DNA from: Shimia marina
GTDB taxonomy: Bacteria; Pseudomonadota; Alphaproteobacteria; Rhodobacterales; Rhodobacteraceae
Assembly (NCBI RefSeq): GCF_001458175.1
Contig: NZ_CYPW01000024.1
Location: 21,167-85,166, forward strand
DNA length: 64,000 nt
Reading direction: 5' to 3'
Shown here: positions 16,742 through 26,496 of the stretch, piece by piece
Position numbering within the stretch: position 1 is the first letter of the stretch
Layout: every line of letters begins with the position of its first letter
The notes under the pieces: generated by a model
What the model was told of the DNA's origin: nothing
What the model saw: the letters and a program-made list of their open reading frames with translations, nothing else
Database searches by the model: none
Program-made: the position numbers and the translations under genes

Positions 16742-19018
16742 ATGACGAGCACTAAAGATCAGGATCGCGCGCGCGAGGCTGCGCTGAAATATCACGAGTT
16801 TCCCAAGCCAGGTAAGCTGGAAATCCGGGCGACCAAACCGATGGCGACAGGCCGTGACCTGAGCCGAGCTTACAGCCCCGGGGTCGCGGAAGCCTGTCTT
16901 GAAATTGAAAAGAACCCTGCGGATGCAACGCGTTACACGGCTAAGGGCAATCTCGTTGCGGTGATTTCCAACGGCACGGCTGTGCTGGGGCTTGGCGACA
17001 TTGGCGCGCAGGCGTCCAAGCCGGTGATGGAAGGCAAAGCGGTTCTCTTTAAGAAGTTTGCTGGCATTGATTGCTTTGACATTGAGGTCAATGAATCTGA
17101 TCCGGAGAAACTGGCGGATCTGGTATGCCGCTTGGAGCCGACGTTTGGGGCGATCAACCTTGAAGACATCAAGGCGCCGGATTGCTTTTTGGTCGAGCGT
17201 CTCTGCAAAGAACGTATGAACATTCCTGTGTTCCATGACGATCAGCACGGCACGGCGATTGTGGCGGCGGCAGCAGCCTATAACGCGTTGATTGTTGCCA
17301 AGAAAAACGTCGAAGACATCAAGGTTGTGGCGCTGGGCGCGGGGGCGGCGGGGATCGCTTGCCTGAAGATGCTGATGACCATGGGTGTGCAGCATGAAAA
17401 CATCCTCATGCTGGACAGCAAAGGCGTGGTGCACAAGCAGCGTAACGACCTGACACCAGAGAAGGCGGAATTTGCGCAAGCTACTGAAAAGCGGACCACA
17501 ATGGAGGCCATGGAGGGCGCAGACCTGTTCCTTGGTGTGTCCGGTCCGGGGCTTTTGACCAAAGAAATGGTCGAGCAGATGGCGGATGATCCGATCATCT
17601 TTGCGCTGGCGAACCCGACGCCTGAGATCATGCCAGAGGAGGCGCGTGCGGCGGCGCCGGGGGCTTTGATCGCCACAGGGCGGTCAGACTACCCAAATCA
17701 GGTGAACAACGTCCTGTGCTTCCCCTTCATCTTCCGGGGCGCGCTTGATGCCGGGGCGACAGAGATCAACGATGCGATGAAGCTGGCCTGTGTGGAAGCG
17801 ATTGCCGGTCTGGCGCGCGAAACCACCAGTGCGGAAGTGGGGGCGGCCTATAAGGGGGAAACTCTCACATTTGGTCCTAACTATCTGATTCCAAAACCGT
17901 TTGACCCACGTCTCTTGCCGACAATTGCGGTGGCTGTGGCCAAGGCTGCGATTGACTCTGGTGTGGCGACCAAGGAGCTGGATCTGCATGCCTATGAAGA
18001 CAAGCTTCAGGCGCAGGTGTTCCGCTCTTCGATGATCATGCGTCCGGTCTATGAGGCGGCGAGCATGTCGCGTCGCAAGATCGCTTTTGCAGAGGGCGAG
18101 GATGAGCGGGTGCTGCGCACGGCGCAGGCGATGCTGGAAGAAACCGTGGACACGCCCGTGTTGATCGGGCGTCCGGAAGTTGTAGCGCATCGTATTGAAA
18201 AGGCTGGACTAAAGATCAAACCCGGCGTGGATTTTGAACTGATCAACCCGGAAAATGATGCTCGGTATCGGGACTATTGGACCCACTATCATGCCAAGCT
18301 GCGGCGGCAGGGGGTGAGCCCGGACAGTGCGAAGGCGATCCTGCGTACAAACAATACGGCGATTGCCGCGATTGCGGTGGACCGGGGGGATGCGGACAGC
18401 ATGATCTGCGGCACCTTTGGCGAATATCGCTGGCACCTGCGCTATGTGACGGAAGTGTTGGAAAACAAAAACTTGCACCCAATTGGGTCGCTGTCTCTGA
18501 TCATTTTGGACAAGGGGCCGTTGTTCCTTGCGGACACGCATATTCACATTGAACCCAATGCGGAGCAGATTGCGGAGACCGTGATTGCGGCGGCGCGCCA
18601 TGTGCGGCGGTTTGGGGTCGATCCGAAGATTGCCCTGTGTTCGGGAAGCCAGTTTGGCAACCTTGACAGCCACTCTGGCCGGGTGATGCGCGGGGCGCTG
18701 GATGTGCTGGATCAGAGTGAGCATGACTTTGAATATGAAGGAGAAATGCACACTGACGCGGCGCTGGATCCAGAGTTGCGCGAGCGTCTGTTCCCCGGTG
18801 GGCGTCTTAACGGAAAAGCCAATGTTCTGGTCTATTCCAACACCGATGCGGCGGGGGCGACCCGCAACATTCTGAAGTCGGTGGCCGATGGGCTCGAAGT
18901 GGGGCCGATCCTGATGGGGATGGGCAACCGGGCGCATATTGTGACGCCATCTATCACGGTGCGGGGCCTGCTGAACATTGCCGCGCTGGCGGGCACTGAG
19001 GTTTCCACCTACGGGTGA
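16742..19018 (+). CDS. maeB: NADP-dependent malic enzyme with phosphotransacetylase-like domain
   Basis: Oxidative decarboxylation of malate to pyruvate, generating NADPH. 758 residues from the ATG at 16742 with GGAGAGA before it. The malic enzyme domain (about 1-430) shows [21 protein letters not shown] and the nucleotide-binding [12 protein letters not shown]. From about residue 440 to the end is a phosphate acetyl/butyryltransferase-like domain ([20 protein letters not shown]). In characterised MaeB fusions this domain is regulatory, sensing acetyl-CoA, rather than catalytic; that is family knowledge. It follows gap closely and ends at a clear terminator. Confidence 0.96.
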   Translation: MTSTKDQDRAREAALKYHEFPKPGKLEIRATKPMATGRDLSRAYSPGVAEACLEIEKNPADATRYTAKGNLVAVISNGTAVLGLGDIGAQASKPVMEGKAVLFKKFAGIDCFDIEVNESDPEKLADLVCRLEPTFGAINLEDIKAPDCFLVERLCKERMNIPVFHDDQHGTAIVAAAAAYNALIVAKKNVEDIKVVALGAGAAGIACLKMLMTMGVQHENILMLDSKGVVHKQRNDLTPEKAEFAQATEKRTTMEAMEGADLFLGVSGPGLLTKEMVEQMADDPIIFALANPTPEIMPEEARAAAPGALIATGRSDYPNQVNNVLCFPFIFRGALDAGATEINDAMKLACVEAIAGLARETTSAEVGAAYKGETLTFGPNYLIPKPFDPRLLPTIAVAVAKAAIDSGVATKELDLHAYEDKLQAQVFRSSMIMRPVYEAASMSRRKIAFAEGEDERVLRTAQAMLEETVDTPVLIGRPEVVAHRIEKAGLKIKPGVDFELINPENDARYRDYWTHYHAKLRRQGVSPDSAKAILRTNNTAIAAIAVDRGDADSMICGTFGEYRWHLRYVTEVLENKNLHPIGSLSLIILDKGPLFLADTHIHIEPNAEQIAETVIAAARHVRRFGVDPKIALCSGSQFGNLDSHSGRVMRGALDVLDQSEHDFEYEGEMHTDAALDPELRERLFPGGRLNGKANVLVYSNTDAAGATRNILKSVADGLEVGPILMGMGNRAHIVTPSITVRGLLNIAALAGTEVSTYG

Positions 19019-19042
19019 CAAACGCAATATTTTAGAGTGCGC

Positions 19043-19080
19043 AACAGCCCCCGTTAACCTTGGTTTTCGGGGGCTGTTTT
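19043..19080 (+). terminator. Intrinsic terminator after maeB
   Basis: AACAGCCCCCG (19043-19053) pairs with CGGGGGCTGTT (19068-19078), an 11-bp stem with a 14-base loop; four T span the stem end. It lies 24 bases after the maeB stop. Confidence 0.88.
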
Positions 19081-19203
19081 GCGTCGGTATCCCGTCGGTA
19101 TTGCGGAGGTGCGATTTTCGGGCCGTTCAAAAGGTTAAGGTAGCGCACGGTCGGATGCGCAATGGAGGGTGCGGGCGCGGTCCGGCTTTGTCGGGGGATT
19201 GGG

Positions 19204-20976
19204 TTACAGGGGCCAAAACACCAGAATGGCGGGGATCGACACGGCGACCACCAAGATCTCCAGCGGCAGACCCATGCGCCAGTAGTCGCCAAAGCTGTAG
19301 CCGCCGGGGCCGAGGATCAGGGTGTTGTTCTTGTGGCCGATGGGCGTGAGGAAAGCCGAGGAGGCCGCCACGGCCACTGCCATCAGGAAGGGATCCGCAG
19401 AGACACCCATGGCCTGTGCCATCTGAATGCCGACCGGGGCGGCGACGATGGTGGTGGCGGTGTTGTTGAGCACATCAGAGAGCGTCATGGTCACCAGCAT
19501 GAGCACCGTCAGCACGGCCCAGGCGGGCAGGCCCGCAGTGAGAGACACAAGGCTGTTGGCGATGAGGGCGGTGCCGCCCGAGCTGTCCAGCGCGGCCCCA
19601 AGTGGGATCATCGAGCCCAACAGGACGACCACGGGCCATTCGACGTGATCATAAAGTTCGGAGAGCGGCACGATCTTGGCGAGCACATAGGCCACCACCA
19701 CCAGCCCGAGCGCGATGGGCAGATAGATCACCCCCAGAGAGGCGGCGGCGACTGCGCCAACAAAGAGCCCAATGGCGAGCCACATCTTGCTATTGGCGGT
19801 GACCACCAGACCGCGGTCGGCCAATGGCAGACAGCCGAGCCAGTCGGTCACATCCGGGCCGCGATCTTTGTGGACAAGGATCAGGAGGATGTCGCCCGGC
19901 TGCACCACGGTTTTGCGGATCTGACTGCGGATGCGGCGGCCTTCGCGGGAGATCCCCATCAGGAGCGCGCCCTGACGCCAGGCCAGACCAAGTGCTGCGG
20001 CGGTTTTGCCCGCGATGCGGGCGGTTTCCGGCACCACCACTTCGATGATGTCCAGACCGTCGCCTGCAGCTTTGAGCTGTTCTTCGCGTTTTGCGTCCGA
20101 GAAGTTCAATGACAGCGCAGCGCGAAATTCATCCAGCGCGTCGGGGCTTGCCTCAAGCACCAGCGCATCGCCTTCGCGCAGGATGTTGTTGCGGGCGGTG
20201 CCATACATGCGTTTACCGCCCCGCATCAGGCCGAGGATTTGCACATCGGCCTCTTCGGCCTGTGGGTCGAGCTCTGCCAGACGTTTGCCGATCAGTTTGC
20301 TGTCGGCGGGCACGGTGAGTTCGGCGATGTATTGGCCCAGATCAGAGACTTTTTGGCCTGCGTCGTCGCGATCTGGGATCAGACGCCAGCCGATGAGGGC
20401 CACAAACAGCAGTCCCGCGATGGCGGTGAGACCACCTACAGGGGCGAAATCAAACATCTTGAAGGGCGCACCAAGCGCGTCTTCGCGGATGGAGGCGATG
20501 ATGATGTTGGGGGGCGTGCCGATCAGGGTAGCCATGCCGCCAAGGATGGTGGCAAAGGACAGGGGCATGAGCGATTTGGCGGGGCTGCGGCCTGCTTTGC
20601 GTGCGGTCTGGATATCCACCGGCATCAGCAGGGCGAGCGCTGCGACATTGTTCATGAAGGCGGAGAGCAGCGCGCCGATGGCGCCGATGATGGCGATGTG
20701 GCTGCCCAGTTTGCGCGCGCTGTCCACAAGCGTGCGGGTGATCAGAAACACCGCGCCGGAGCGCACCAGCCCTGCGGAGACAATCAGCACCAAGGCGACA
20801 ATCAGCGTGGCCGGGTGGCCAAAGCCGGAAAAGGCCTCTTTGGTGGGGACCACGCCAAGCACAACGCCCAGAAGCAGGGCGGTAAACGCCACCAGATCAT
20901 AGCGAAACCGTCCCCAGAGCAGCATGACAAAGACGCCGCCAAAGAGGGCAAAGAGAATGATCTGATCGGTGGTCAT
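19204..20976 (-). CDS. SLC13-type permease with two RCK_C (TrkA-C) domains
   Basis: 590-residue inner-membrane transporter of the divalent anion:Na+ symporter type. It has N-terminal membrane segments, a cytosolic insert of two RCK_C/TrkA-C domains (about residues 210-285 and 298-375), then further membrane segments to the C-terminus. Family hallmarks are GMATLIGTPPNIII in the first half and LNNTATTIVAAPVGI with TPIGHKNNTLILGPGGY in the second. Substrates in this family include sulfate and dicarboxylates; none can be chosen here. The ATG at 20976 starts at the first membrane helix; upstream in-frame starts are not supported. It diverges from yebC. Confidence 0.9.
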   Translation of the reverse strand: MTTDQIILFALFGGVFVMLLWGRFRYDLVAFTALLLGVVLGVVPTKEAFSGFGHPATLIVALVLIVSAGLVRSGAVFLITRTLVDSARKLGSHIAIIGAIGALLSAFMNNVAALALLMPVDIQTARKAGRSPAKSLMPLSFATILGGMATLIGTPPNIIIASIREDALGAPFKMFDFAPVGGLTAIAGLLFVALIGWRLIPDRDDAGQKVSDLGQYIAELTVPADSKLIGKRLAELDPQAEEADVQILGLMRGGKRMYGTARNNILREGDALVLEASPDALDEFRAALSLNFSDAKREEQLKAAGDGLDIIEVVVPETARIAGKTAAALGLAWRQGALLMGISREGRRIRSQIRKTVVQPGDILLILVHKDRGPDVTDWLGCLPLADRGLVVTANSKMWLAIGLFVGAVAAASLGVIYLPIALGLVVVAYVLAKIVPLSELYDHVEWPVVVLLGSMIPLGAALDSSGGTALIANSLVSLTAGLPAWAVLTVLMLVTMTLSDVLNNTATTIVAAPVGIQMAQAMGVSADPFLMAVAVAASSAFLTPIGHKNNTLILGPGGYSFGDYWRMGLPLEILVVAVSIPAILVFWPL

Positions 20977-21118
20977 GAAAGCGGCCTGTCGCGAAAATTG
21001 TTTCGCAGAGTCAATCGCAGGGGCGCAGGAAACGCAAGCGACTTGCGGATTTTGGTCGCTCTGACGTATAGAGACCCCTGACATAGAAAGACTGCCAAGA
21101 GTAACCCGGAGGCGAACC

Positions 21119-21859
21119 ATGGCCGGCCATAGTAAATGGGCAAACATTCAGCACCGCAAAGGGCGTCAGGACGCTGCGCGGTCCAAGCTGTTTTCCAAAC
21201 TTTCCAAAGAGATCACCGTTGCCGCGAAAATGGGCGACCCGGATCCTGAAAAGAACCCGCGTCTGCGTCTGGCGGTGAAAGAAGCCAAGAGCCAGTCCGT
21301 GCCAAAAGATGTGATCGAACGCGCGATCAAGAAATCTGTGGCGGGTGAAGGCGACGAATACGAAGAAATCCGCTATGAGGGCTATGGCCCCAACGGTGTG
21401 GCCGTGATCGTGGAAACCATGACCGACAACCGCAACCGCACCGCCTCGACCGTGCGCTCCACCTTCACCAAGAACGGCGGCAATCTCGGCGAAACCGGCT
21501 CTGTGGGCTTTATGTTCGACCGTAAGGGCGAAGTGACCTATCCGGCCGCTGTTGGGGATGCGGACACGGTGTTTGAAGCGGCGATTGAAGCCGGTGCGGA
21601 AGATGTGGAAAGCTCTGAGGAAGGCCATGTGATCTGGTGTGAAGACACCGATCTGAACGAGGTCTCCACCGCGCTGGAAGCGGCACTGGGGGAATCTGAC
21701 AGCACCAAACTGGTGTGGAAGCCGACCACCACGACTGAAATGGATCTGGTGAGCATGCAGAAGCTGATGAAGCTGATTGATGCGCTGGAAGATGACGATG
21801 ATGTGCAGCGTGTGACCACCAACTTTGAAGCCTCTGACGAGGTGATGGAGCAGCTCTAA
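21119..21859 (+). CDS. yebC: YebC/PmpR family protein (TACO1-like)
   Basis: 246-residue cytosolic protein starting [18 protein letters not shown], the unmistakable family N-terminus, with [20 protein letters not shown] in the middle domain. Members act as transcription regulators, and recent work on the family links it to relief of ribosome stalling at proline-rich stretches; which applies here is not shown. CGGAGG precedes the ATG. In many alphaproteobacteria yebC lies near ruv genes, but none are here. Confidence 0.97.
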   Translation: MAGHSKWANIQHRKGRQDAARSKLFSKLSKEITVAAKMGDPDPEKNPRLRLAVKEAKSQSVPKDVIERAIKKSVAGEGDEYEEIRYEGYGPNGVAVIVETMTDNRNRTASTVRSTFTKNGGNLGETGSVGFMFDRKGEVTYPAAVGDADTVFEAAIEAGAEDVESSEEGHVIWCEDTDLNEVSTALEAALGESDSTKLVWKPTTTTEMDLVSMQKLMKLIDALEDDDDVQRVTTNFEASDEVMEQL

Positions 21860-21881
21860 GCGCTGTGCTCCGAGATGTGTG

Positions 21882-21914
21882 AAAAGGCCCGTAGCGATAT
21901 GCTGCGGGCCTTTT
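21882..21914. terminator. Bidirectional terminator between yebC and sodC
   Basis: AAAAGGCCCGTAGC (21882-21895) pairs with GCTGCGGGCCTTTT (21901-21914), one G-T wobble and a five-base loop. T-runs occur on both strands, so it can serve yebC (plus) and sodC (minus). Confidence 0.9.
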
Positions 21915-21940
21915 GCTTTGTAGAGATTCGTTAGAGATGA

Positions 21941-22492
21941 TCAGTTGGCCGTGATCACACCGCAGGCGATACGCCCGCCGGAGCCGCCAATTGGCTGGGT
22001 GAAATGATCATCCGGGTTGGCGTGGATGACCAGCGTGGAGCCGTCTTCATCGAGCACTTTGCCTGCGCCCTGATCCAGCATCAGCAGGTTGGTGTAGAGT
22101 TCCACCTCAGCTGTGCCATCGGCGCCAACAATGAGGTTGGGCAGGTTGCCCGCATGGGGCCCATCCACGTGAAAGAACCCATGCGGCAGGTTGCCGGGCA
22201 TGATGTGGCCATGCGCACCTTTGAAACTGTCCAGCGGCGCGCAGTTGCCGACCGCGTGAAAATGCATGCCGTGTTTGCCGGGAGGCAGCCCTTCCACCGA
22301 GAGCTGGATCAGAATACCGCGCGGGCCTTGCATGAAAGAGGCCGCGCCGATGGTCTCGCCGGCGTTGTTGATCAGGGAGCTGCTGGCGGAAGCGGTGATC
22401 TGTGGGGCGTCGCCTGCGTGCAGCAGAGAGGCGGGGACAAGCATGGCTGCGATGAGTGCCCCTGTGCGCAGAGAGGTGTTCAGAATGGTCAT
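21941..22492 (-). CDS. sodC: Superoxide dismutase [Cu-Zn], periplasmic
   Basis: Dismutes superoxide in the periplasm. 183 residues from the ATG at 22492, which has GAAGGAA before it; a signal peptide ends near residue 26 (LLHAGDA). The copper/zinc ligand motifs are present: GMHFHAVGNC, GAHGHIMPG, HVDGPHAGNLPN and VIHANPDDHF. The C-terminal GGSGGRIACGVI is a slight variant of the usual GGGGARIACGV. The disulfide cysteines (NC and ACGV) are kept. Confidence 0.95.
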   Translation of the reverse strand: MTILNTSLRTGALIAAMLVPASLLHAGDAPQITASASSSLINNAGETIGAASFMQGPRGILIQLSVEGLPPGKHGMHFHAVGNCAPLDSFKGAHGHIMPGNLPHGFFHVDGPHAGNLPNLIVGADGTAEVELYTNLLMLDQGAGKVLDEDGSTLVIHANPDDHFTQPIGGSGGRIACGVITAN

Positions 22493-22811
22493 CAAAGCGT
22501 TCCTTCGCGTTTGGGTGTCAAGCTGACGGTGTCTGGGCGAGGTGGGCGGACCAAGCGCGGGATGTGTCCCCAAGGGCAAAGAGCGCAGGGGACGCAAGTG
22601 GCGCTGGCGAAGCTGGCCTCATGATACAAACGCGAGGGGGCCGGATTTTATGCAAATTTTTTACAAATTCGCTTGGATGTGCGCGCTGGTGGTGTGTGAC
22701 CACTGATCAACTGCGGCGGAGAAGGACTGTTTTTGTACCAAGTTTCGCCGTAATTTGGGGCTAGTCCGTTCTCTGACGGTAACGAGAATTAAGTGTGTGA
22801 GGGGGACGGCC
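22493..22811. other. Divergent intergenic region, sodC / OpgC-like gene
   Basis: 319 bases between divergent genes. An AT-rich patch around 22647-22672 could hold a promoter. I find no convincing hairpin, operator, RNA gene or small reading frame. Reading frames that extend the neighbouring genes into it use TTG starts without ribosome binding sites. Confidence 0.5.
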
Positions 22812-23897
22812 GTGCGGTTTGACCTTCTGGATGGGGTGCGGGGGCACCTGTTGTTCATGATGATGCTGGCCCATTTGGCGGCGCAACCGGGCATGAGCTA
22901 TCTGATGGATGTGCACCATGCGCGGGTGTTTCAGATTTTGGATGCTGAGTTTCTGGTGGTGCTCTCCGGCCTGTTGGTGGGCATTCTCTACAGTCTCAAG
23001 TTTCAGGATCCGGGGCGTTTGGCGCAGTTCCTGAGGCAGCGGATTGGCAAGATTTACCGCTATTACCTGATCTCGGCGGGGCCGTTTCTGATCCTGTTGG
23101 TGCTGGAGGGGGCGGGCTTGGGGCCGTTGGCTTTTGGGTTGGGGGAGGTGCTGCTTATTCAGGATGGCGGCGCGTATTCGGATATTCTGCCGATCTATAT
23201 CTACTGTTTTGCGCTGCTGTTTGTATTGAGCTTTGCGCTGCGATTTGTGCCGCAGGGGGCGCTGTTGCTGCCCTCTGGGCTGATCTATCTGGTGAGCCTG
23301 TTCAACTACGAAGGCGGTGTCTTTGGCTGGGGCGGCAAGTTTCTGGTGTTTGATATCGCCGCCTGGCAGTTTCTGTTTTTCATTTCCTATTACCTTGGCC
23401 TGCATTTTCGCCAGATTTTGGACTGGCTGAATGGGGTGTCGGCGGGAGCGTATCTGTTTTTGGTGCTGGGCACGGGCGTGCTGGCACTGGGGCAGCGCTG
23501 GGCGTTTTGGTATCCGGTGATTGGCAACCTGCCGGAGGGGGTGGCGGAGAATTGGTTCCGCATGCAGCTGCATCCGGTACATTTGTTGCGCACTCTGGCA
23601 GTGGCTGCGTTTTTCACGGTGGCGCTTGTGCGGGCGGTGCGGGGCACAGCGTGGCTCACGGCCGTGCTGCGGTGGTATTTTTCACTGCCGCTGCTGCGCT
23701 ATTGCGGGGTTTGGGCGATCCAGATGTTCGTGGCGCATGTGTATATGATTGCCCTATTTGCCGCCTTGCTGCCGACATGGGACGCGGGGCAGAGCTTTGT
23801 CTGGGCTGTGCTGTTTCAAGGGGCCTATATGGTTCTGCCCTTTGGCATCCACTATGTGATGGCATGGCAGAGACGGCGGGCGGCGGCGCTCAGTTGA
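22812..23897 (+). CDS. OpgC-domain integral membrane protein
   Basis: 361-residue polytopic membrane protein with about ten hydrophobic segments. The start VRFDLLDGVRGHLLFMMMLA and the FLVVLSGLLVGILYS segment match the OpgC family, whose founding member succinylates osmoregulated periplasmic glucans and is related to membrane acyltransferases. The start is GTG at 22812, supported by GAGGGGGA six bases upstream; a TTG at 22755 lacks a site. No opgG/opgH genes are nearby, so the acceptor is unknown. Its end overlaps the convergent argP by 8 bases. Confidence 0.8.
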   Translation: MRFDLLDGVRGHLLFMMMLAHLAAQPGMSYLMDVHHARVFQILDAEFLVVLSGLLVGILYSLKFQDPGRLAQFLRQRIGKIYRYYLISAGPFLILLVLEGAGLGPLAFGLGEVLLIQDGGAYSDILPIYIYCFALLFVLSFALRFVPQGALLLPSGLIYLVSLFNYEGGVFGWGGKFLVFDIAAWQFLFFISYYLGLHFRQILDWLNGVSAGAYLFLVLGTGVLALGQRWAFWYPVIGNLPEGVAENWFRMQLHPVHLLRTLAVAAFFTVALVRAVRGTAWLTAVLRWYFSLPLLRYCGVWAIQMFVAHVYMIALFAALLPTWDAGQSFVWAVLFQGAYMVLPFGIHYVMAWQRRRAAALS

Positions 23898-24765
23898 GAT
23901 GCTGACGCGCAATCTGTTGTAGGGCCTTGCTCAAGGGGGCCAATGCAGGGGCCAGCAGGCGGCTGGATTGCCAGAACAGAGGCGTGTCAAAGGGGGTGTC
24001 GGGCAAGAGCGGCACCAAGGCCCCGCTGTTGAGATGCGGGCGCACCAAAGGTTCCGGGTTCATGCCCCAGCCCAACCCGAGCAGGGAGGCGTCCACAAAC
24101 CCCGGTGCCGAGGGCAGGTGATGGCTGGGCGGCGTGGGGGTGATGCCAAGGGTTTGTTGCATCCATTGGTGTTGCAGGCGGTCTTTGGAACTGAAGATCA
24201 ATACGGGGGCTTTGCTGATCGCCTCCGGGGTCACGCCATTGGCAAAATGCTGTTTGACAAAGGCTGGGCTGGCAGAGGCGATATAGCGCATGGCCCCAAG
24301 CGGGAGGCTGTCGCAGCCTGCAATGGGCGCTTCATGGGCGGTGACCGCTGCGACCACCTCGCCCCGGCGCAGCCAGTCGGCGGAAAAATCCTGATCATCG
24401 ACAACCAGATCCACCAGCAGGTCGGGCACCTGCGCCACCGCTTTGAGAAAGAAGGTGGCAAGGCTGTCTGCGGTGACAGCGATGCGCAGGCGGGCGCTGC
24501 GCGGTGACAGGGCGGCAAGGTCGCGCGCCAGAGCGCCTTCCAACAGGCCAACCTGATCCAGATGGGCGGCAAGGCGGCGGCCGGTTTCCGTGCCCACGCA
24601 GGGGCTGCCGCGCAGCACCAGCGGCATGCCAATGCGTTCTTCAAGCGCCTTGAGACGTTGGGAAATTGCGGATTGGGTCACGCCGAGATCCTGCGCGGCA
24701 GCGTCGAAACTGCCGGTGCGCAGGATGGCCGCCAGCGCGGCGAGATGAGCGTAGTCAATCTGCAT
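23890..24765 (-). CDS. argP: LysR-family regulator ArgP (IciA/LysG type)
   Basis: 291 residues. The N-terminal winged helix-turn-helix DYAHLAALAAILRTGSFDAA followed by LGVTQSAISQRLKALEERIG is typical of ArgP/LysG, with an effector-binding domain after it. The ATG at 24765 begins at this conserved segment. Family members sense lysine and arginine and activate a divergent LysE/ArgO exporter, which is exactly the neighbour here, 85 bases away. The function is therefore well supported by sequence plus context. Confidence 0.93.
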   Translation of the reverse strand: MQIDYAHLAALAAILRTGSFDAAAQDLGVTQSAISQRLKALEERIGMPLVLRGSPCVGTETGRRLAAHLDQVGLLEGALARDLAALSPRSARLRIAVTADSLATFFLKAVAQVPDLLVDLVVDDQDFSADWLRRGEVVAAVTAHEAPIAGCDSLPLGAMRYIASASPAFVKQHFANGVTPEAISKAPVLIFSSKDRLQHQWMQQTLGITPTPPSHHLPSAPGFVDASLLGLGWGMNPEPLVRPHLNSGALVPLLPDTPFDTPLFWQSSRLLAPALAPLSKALQQIARQHLN

Positions 24766-24850
24766 TAGAGTTCCTAATGTGAGTGAAGATCTTTTAATTT
24801 GAGTAATTTTGATCGCTATCTTAGTCAAGACGCACGAACAGGAGAGACAG
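24766..24850. promoter_or_regulatory. argP / LysE-type exporter divergent control region
   Basis: 85-base AT-rich gap between two divergent starts, the usual place for ArgP binding and both promoters. AGGAGAG just before 24851 is the exporter's ribosome binding site. I cannot define the exact operator; the LysR-type T-N11-A signature is too loose to be decisive here. Confidence 0.5.
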
Positions 24851-25468
24851 ATGGCAGAGATGAGTATTTTGGGACCAGCAATCGCAGGGTTTGCACTTGG
24901 GTTTTCGCTGATCATGGCGATTGGGGCGCAGAATGCCTTTGTGCTGCGCCAAGGGTTGCGCGGCGAATATGTGCTGCCTCTGGTGCTGACCTGCGCCATT
25001 TCTGATGCCATCCTGATCACCGCCGGGGTTGCAGGCTTTGGGGTTCTGATCGCGGCCAATCCGGCCTTGTTGGACTGGGTGCGCTATGCGGGGGCGGCTT
25101 TTCTAATTGTTTATGGGGCGATGAATTTTCGCGCGGCGCTGAAAGGTGGGGATGCCTTGCAGGATAAGGGCGGCACAGCAGGTAGCCTTGGTGCGGCGGT
25201 GACAACCTGCCTGCTGCTGACTTGGGCGAACCCGCATGTCTATCTCGACACGGTGGTGCTGCTTGGGGGGATTTCGGCACAATATAGCCCAACATGGGCC
25301 TTTGGGTTGGGCGCGGCCGTGGCGAGTTTTACCTTTTTCTTCATGCTGGGGTTCGGCGCGCAGCTGTTGCGGCCGCTGTTTACCAATCCGCGGGCCTGGC
25401 AGGTGTTGGACGTTGTGGTGGGGGCCACTATGTGGGCGATTGCCGCCAAGCTGATCTGGGGCATGTGA
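24851..25468 (+). CDS. LysE/ArgO-family amino acid exporter
   Basis: 205-residue inner-membrane protein with about six membrane helices. SLIMAIGAQNAFVLRQGLRG is the family signature in helix 1, and TWANPHVYLDTVVLLG lies in the second half. It should export basic amino acids (arginine or lysine) under ArgP control. The ATG at 24851 has a strong ribosome binding site; an earlier in-frame start at 24809 is not supported. Confidence 0.94.
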   Translation: MAEMSILGPAIAGFALGFSLIMAIGAQNAFVLRQGLRGEYVLPLVLTCAISDAILITAGVAGFGVLIAANPALLDWVRYAGAAFLIVYGAMNFRAALKGGDALQDKGGTAGSLGAAVTTCLLLTWANPHVYLDTVVLLGGISAQYSPTWAFGLGAAVASFTFFFMLGFGAQLLRPLFTNPRAWQVLDVVVGATMWAIAAKLIWGM

Positions 25469-25563
25469 GGCGGCTGCACAGGATCTGTGCGCGCGTGCGG
25501 ATTTGGGCGCATGGTGTTTTGGCGTAGGTTGAGGGCAGCCACAGCCCCAAGAGGAGATGCGCC

Positions 25564-26496
25564 ATGAGTTGGAACCCCGCCCTTGACCCCACATTGCCTG
25601 ATGCGACGGCCTTGGAGGCCATTGAGACCGTGATTGTGCCGCGCGCCCGTGATTTGGGGGGCTTTTCCGTGCGGCGCGCCTTGCCTGCGCCGAGGCGGCA
25701 GATGGTGGGGCCGTTTATCTTTTTTGATGCGGTTGGGCCAGTGGAGTTTCTGACCGGGCAGGGCATTGATGTGCGCCCCCATCCGCATATCGGTCTGGGG
25801 ACGGTGACCTATCTCTATCGCGGCGAGTTTGAGCATCGCGACAGTTTGGGCACCCATCAGATGATTTATCCCGGTGAGGTGAACTGGATGGTGGCGGGAC
25901 ATGGCGTGACCCATTCAGAGCGCACCAGTGCTGCCACACGTGCCGCTCCGAGTTCGCTGTTTGGCATTCAGACATGGGTCGCGTTGCCGGAGGCGCGCGA
26001 AGATGATCCGGCGATGTTTGAGCATCATGGCAAAGAGGCGCTGCCGTTTCTTGAAGGCGAAGGCAAAGAGGTCCGGCTGATCCTTGGGGATGCCTGGGGG
26101 GCGCGTGCGCCGGTGACGATGCTGTCAGAGACGTTTTATGCGGATGTGACGCTTGCGCCGGAGGCCAAGTTGCCGATGCCAGACAACCATGAGGATCGCG
26201 CGCTTTATGTGGTTTCCGGTGCGGTGGAAATCGCCGGGGATGTGTTTGAAGCGGGGCAGATGATGGTGTTTCGTCCCGGCGATGCGATTACGGTCACCGC
26301 AGGACCGTTGGGTGCGCGGTTGATGGCGTTGGGCGGGGCCACAATGAACGGACCACGGTATATTTCATGGAACTTTGTGAGCTCCAGCAAAGAAAAAATC
26401 GAAGCCGCCAAGGCCGATTGGGCCGCAGGGGACTGGGCGCATGGGCGGTTTCAACTGCCACCGGGGGATGCGGAGGAGTTTATCCCGTTGCCATAG
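25564..26496 (+). CDS. Pirin family protein
   Basis: 310-residue bicupin of the pirin family. The N-terminal cupin has the metal motif RPHPHIGLGTVTYLYRGEFE and the GHGVTHSERT segment; the C-terminal cupin follows from about residue 190. Bacterial pirins bind Fe, and some have quercetinase activity or modulate pyruvate dehydrogenase; none of this is demonstrated here. AGGAGATG precedes the ATG. The last 17 bases overlap the 3' end of the convergent chemotaxis-transducer gene. Confidence 0.93.
   Translation: MSWNPALDPTLPDATALEAIETVIVPRARDLGGFSVRRALPAPRRQMVGPFIFFDAVGPVEFLTGQGIDVRPHPHIGLGTVTYLYRGEFEHRDSLGTHQMIYPGEVNWMVAGHGVTHSERTSAATRAAPSSLFGIQTWVALPEAREDDPAMFEHHGKEALPFLEGEGKEVRLILGDAWGARAPVTMLSETFYADVTLAPEAKLPMPDNHEDRALYVVSGAVEIAGDVFEAGQMMVFRPGDAITVTAGPLGARLMALGGATMNGPRYISWNFVSSSKEKIEAAKADWAAGDWAHGRFQLPPGDAEEFIPLP

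Noticed and set aside
22755..22811. N-terminal extension of the OpgC-like protein from a TTG start
   Set aside because: The TTG has no ribosome binding site, while GTG at 22812 has a good one and begins at the conserved segment.
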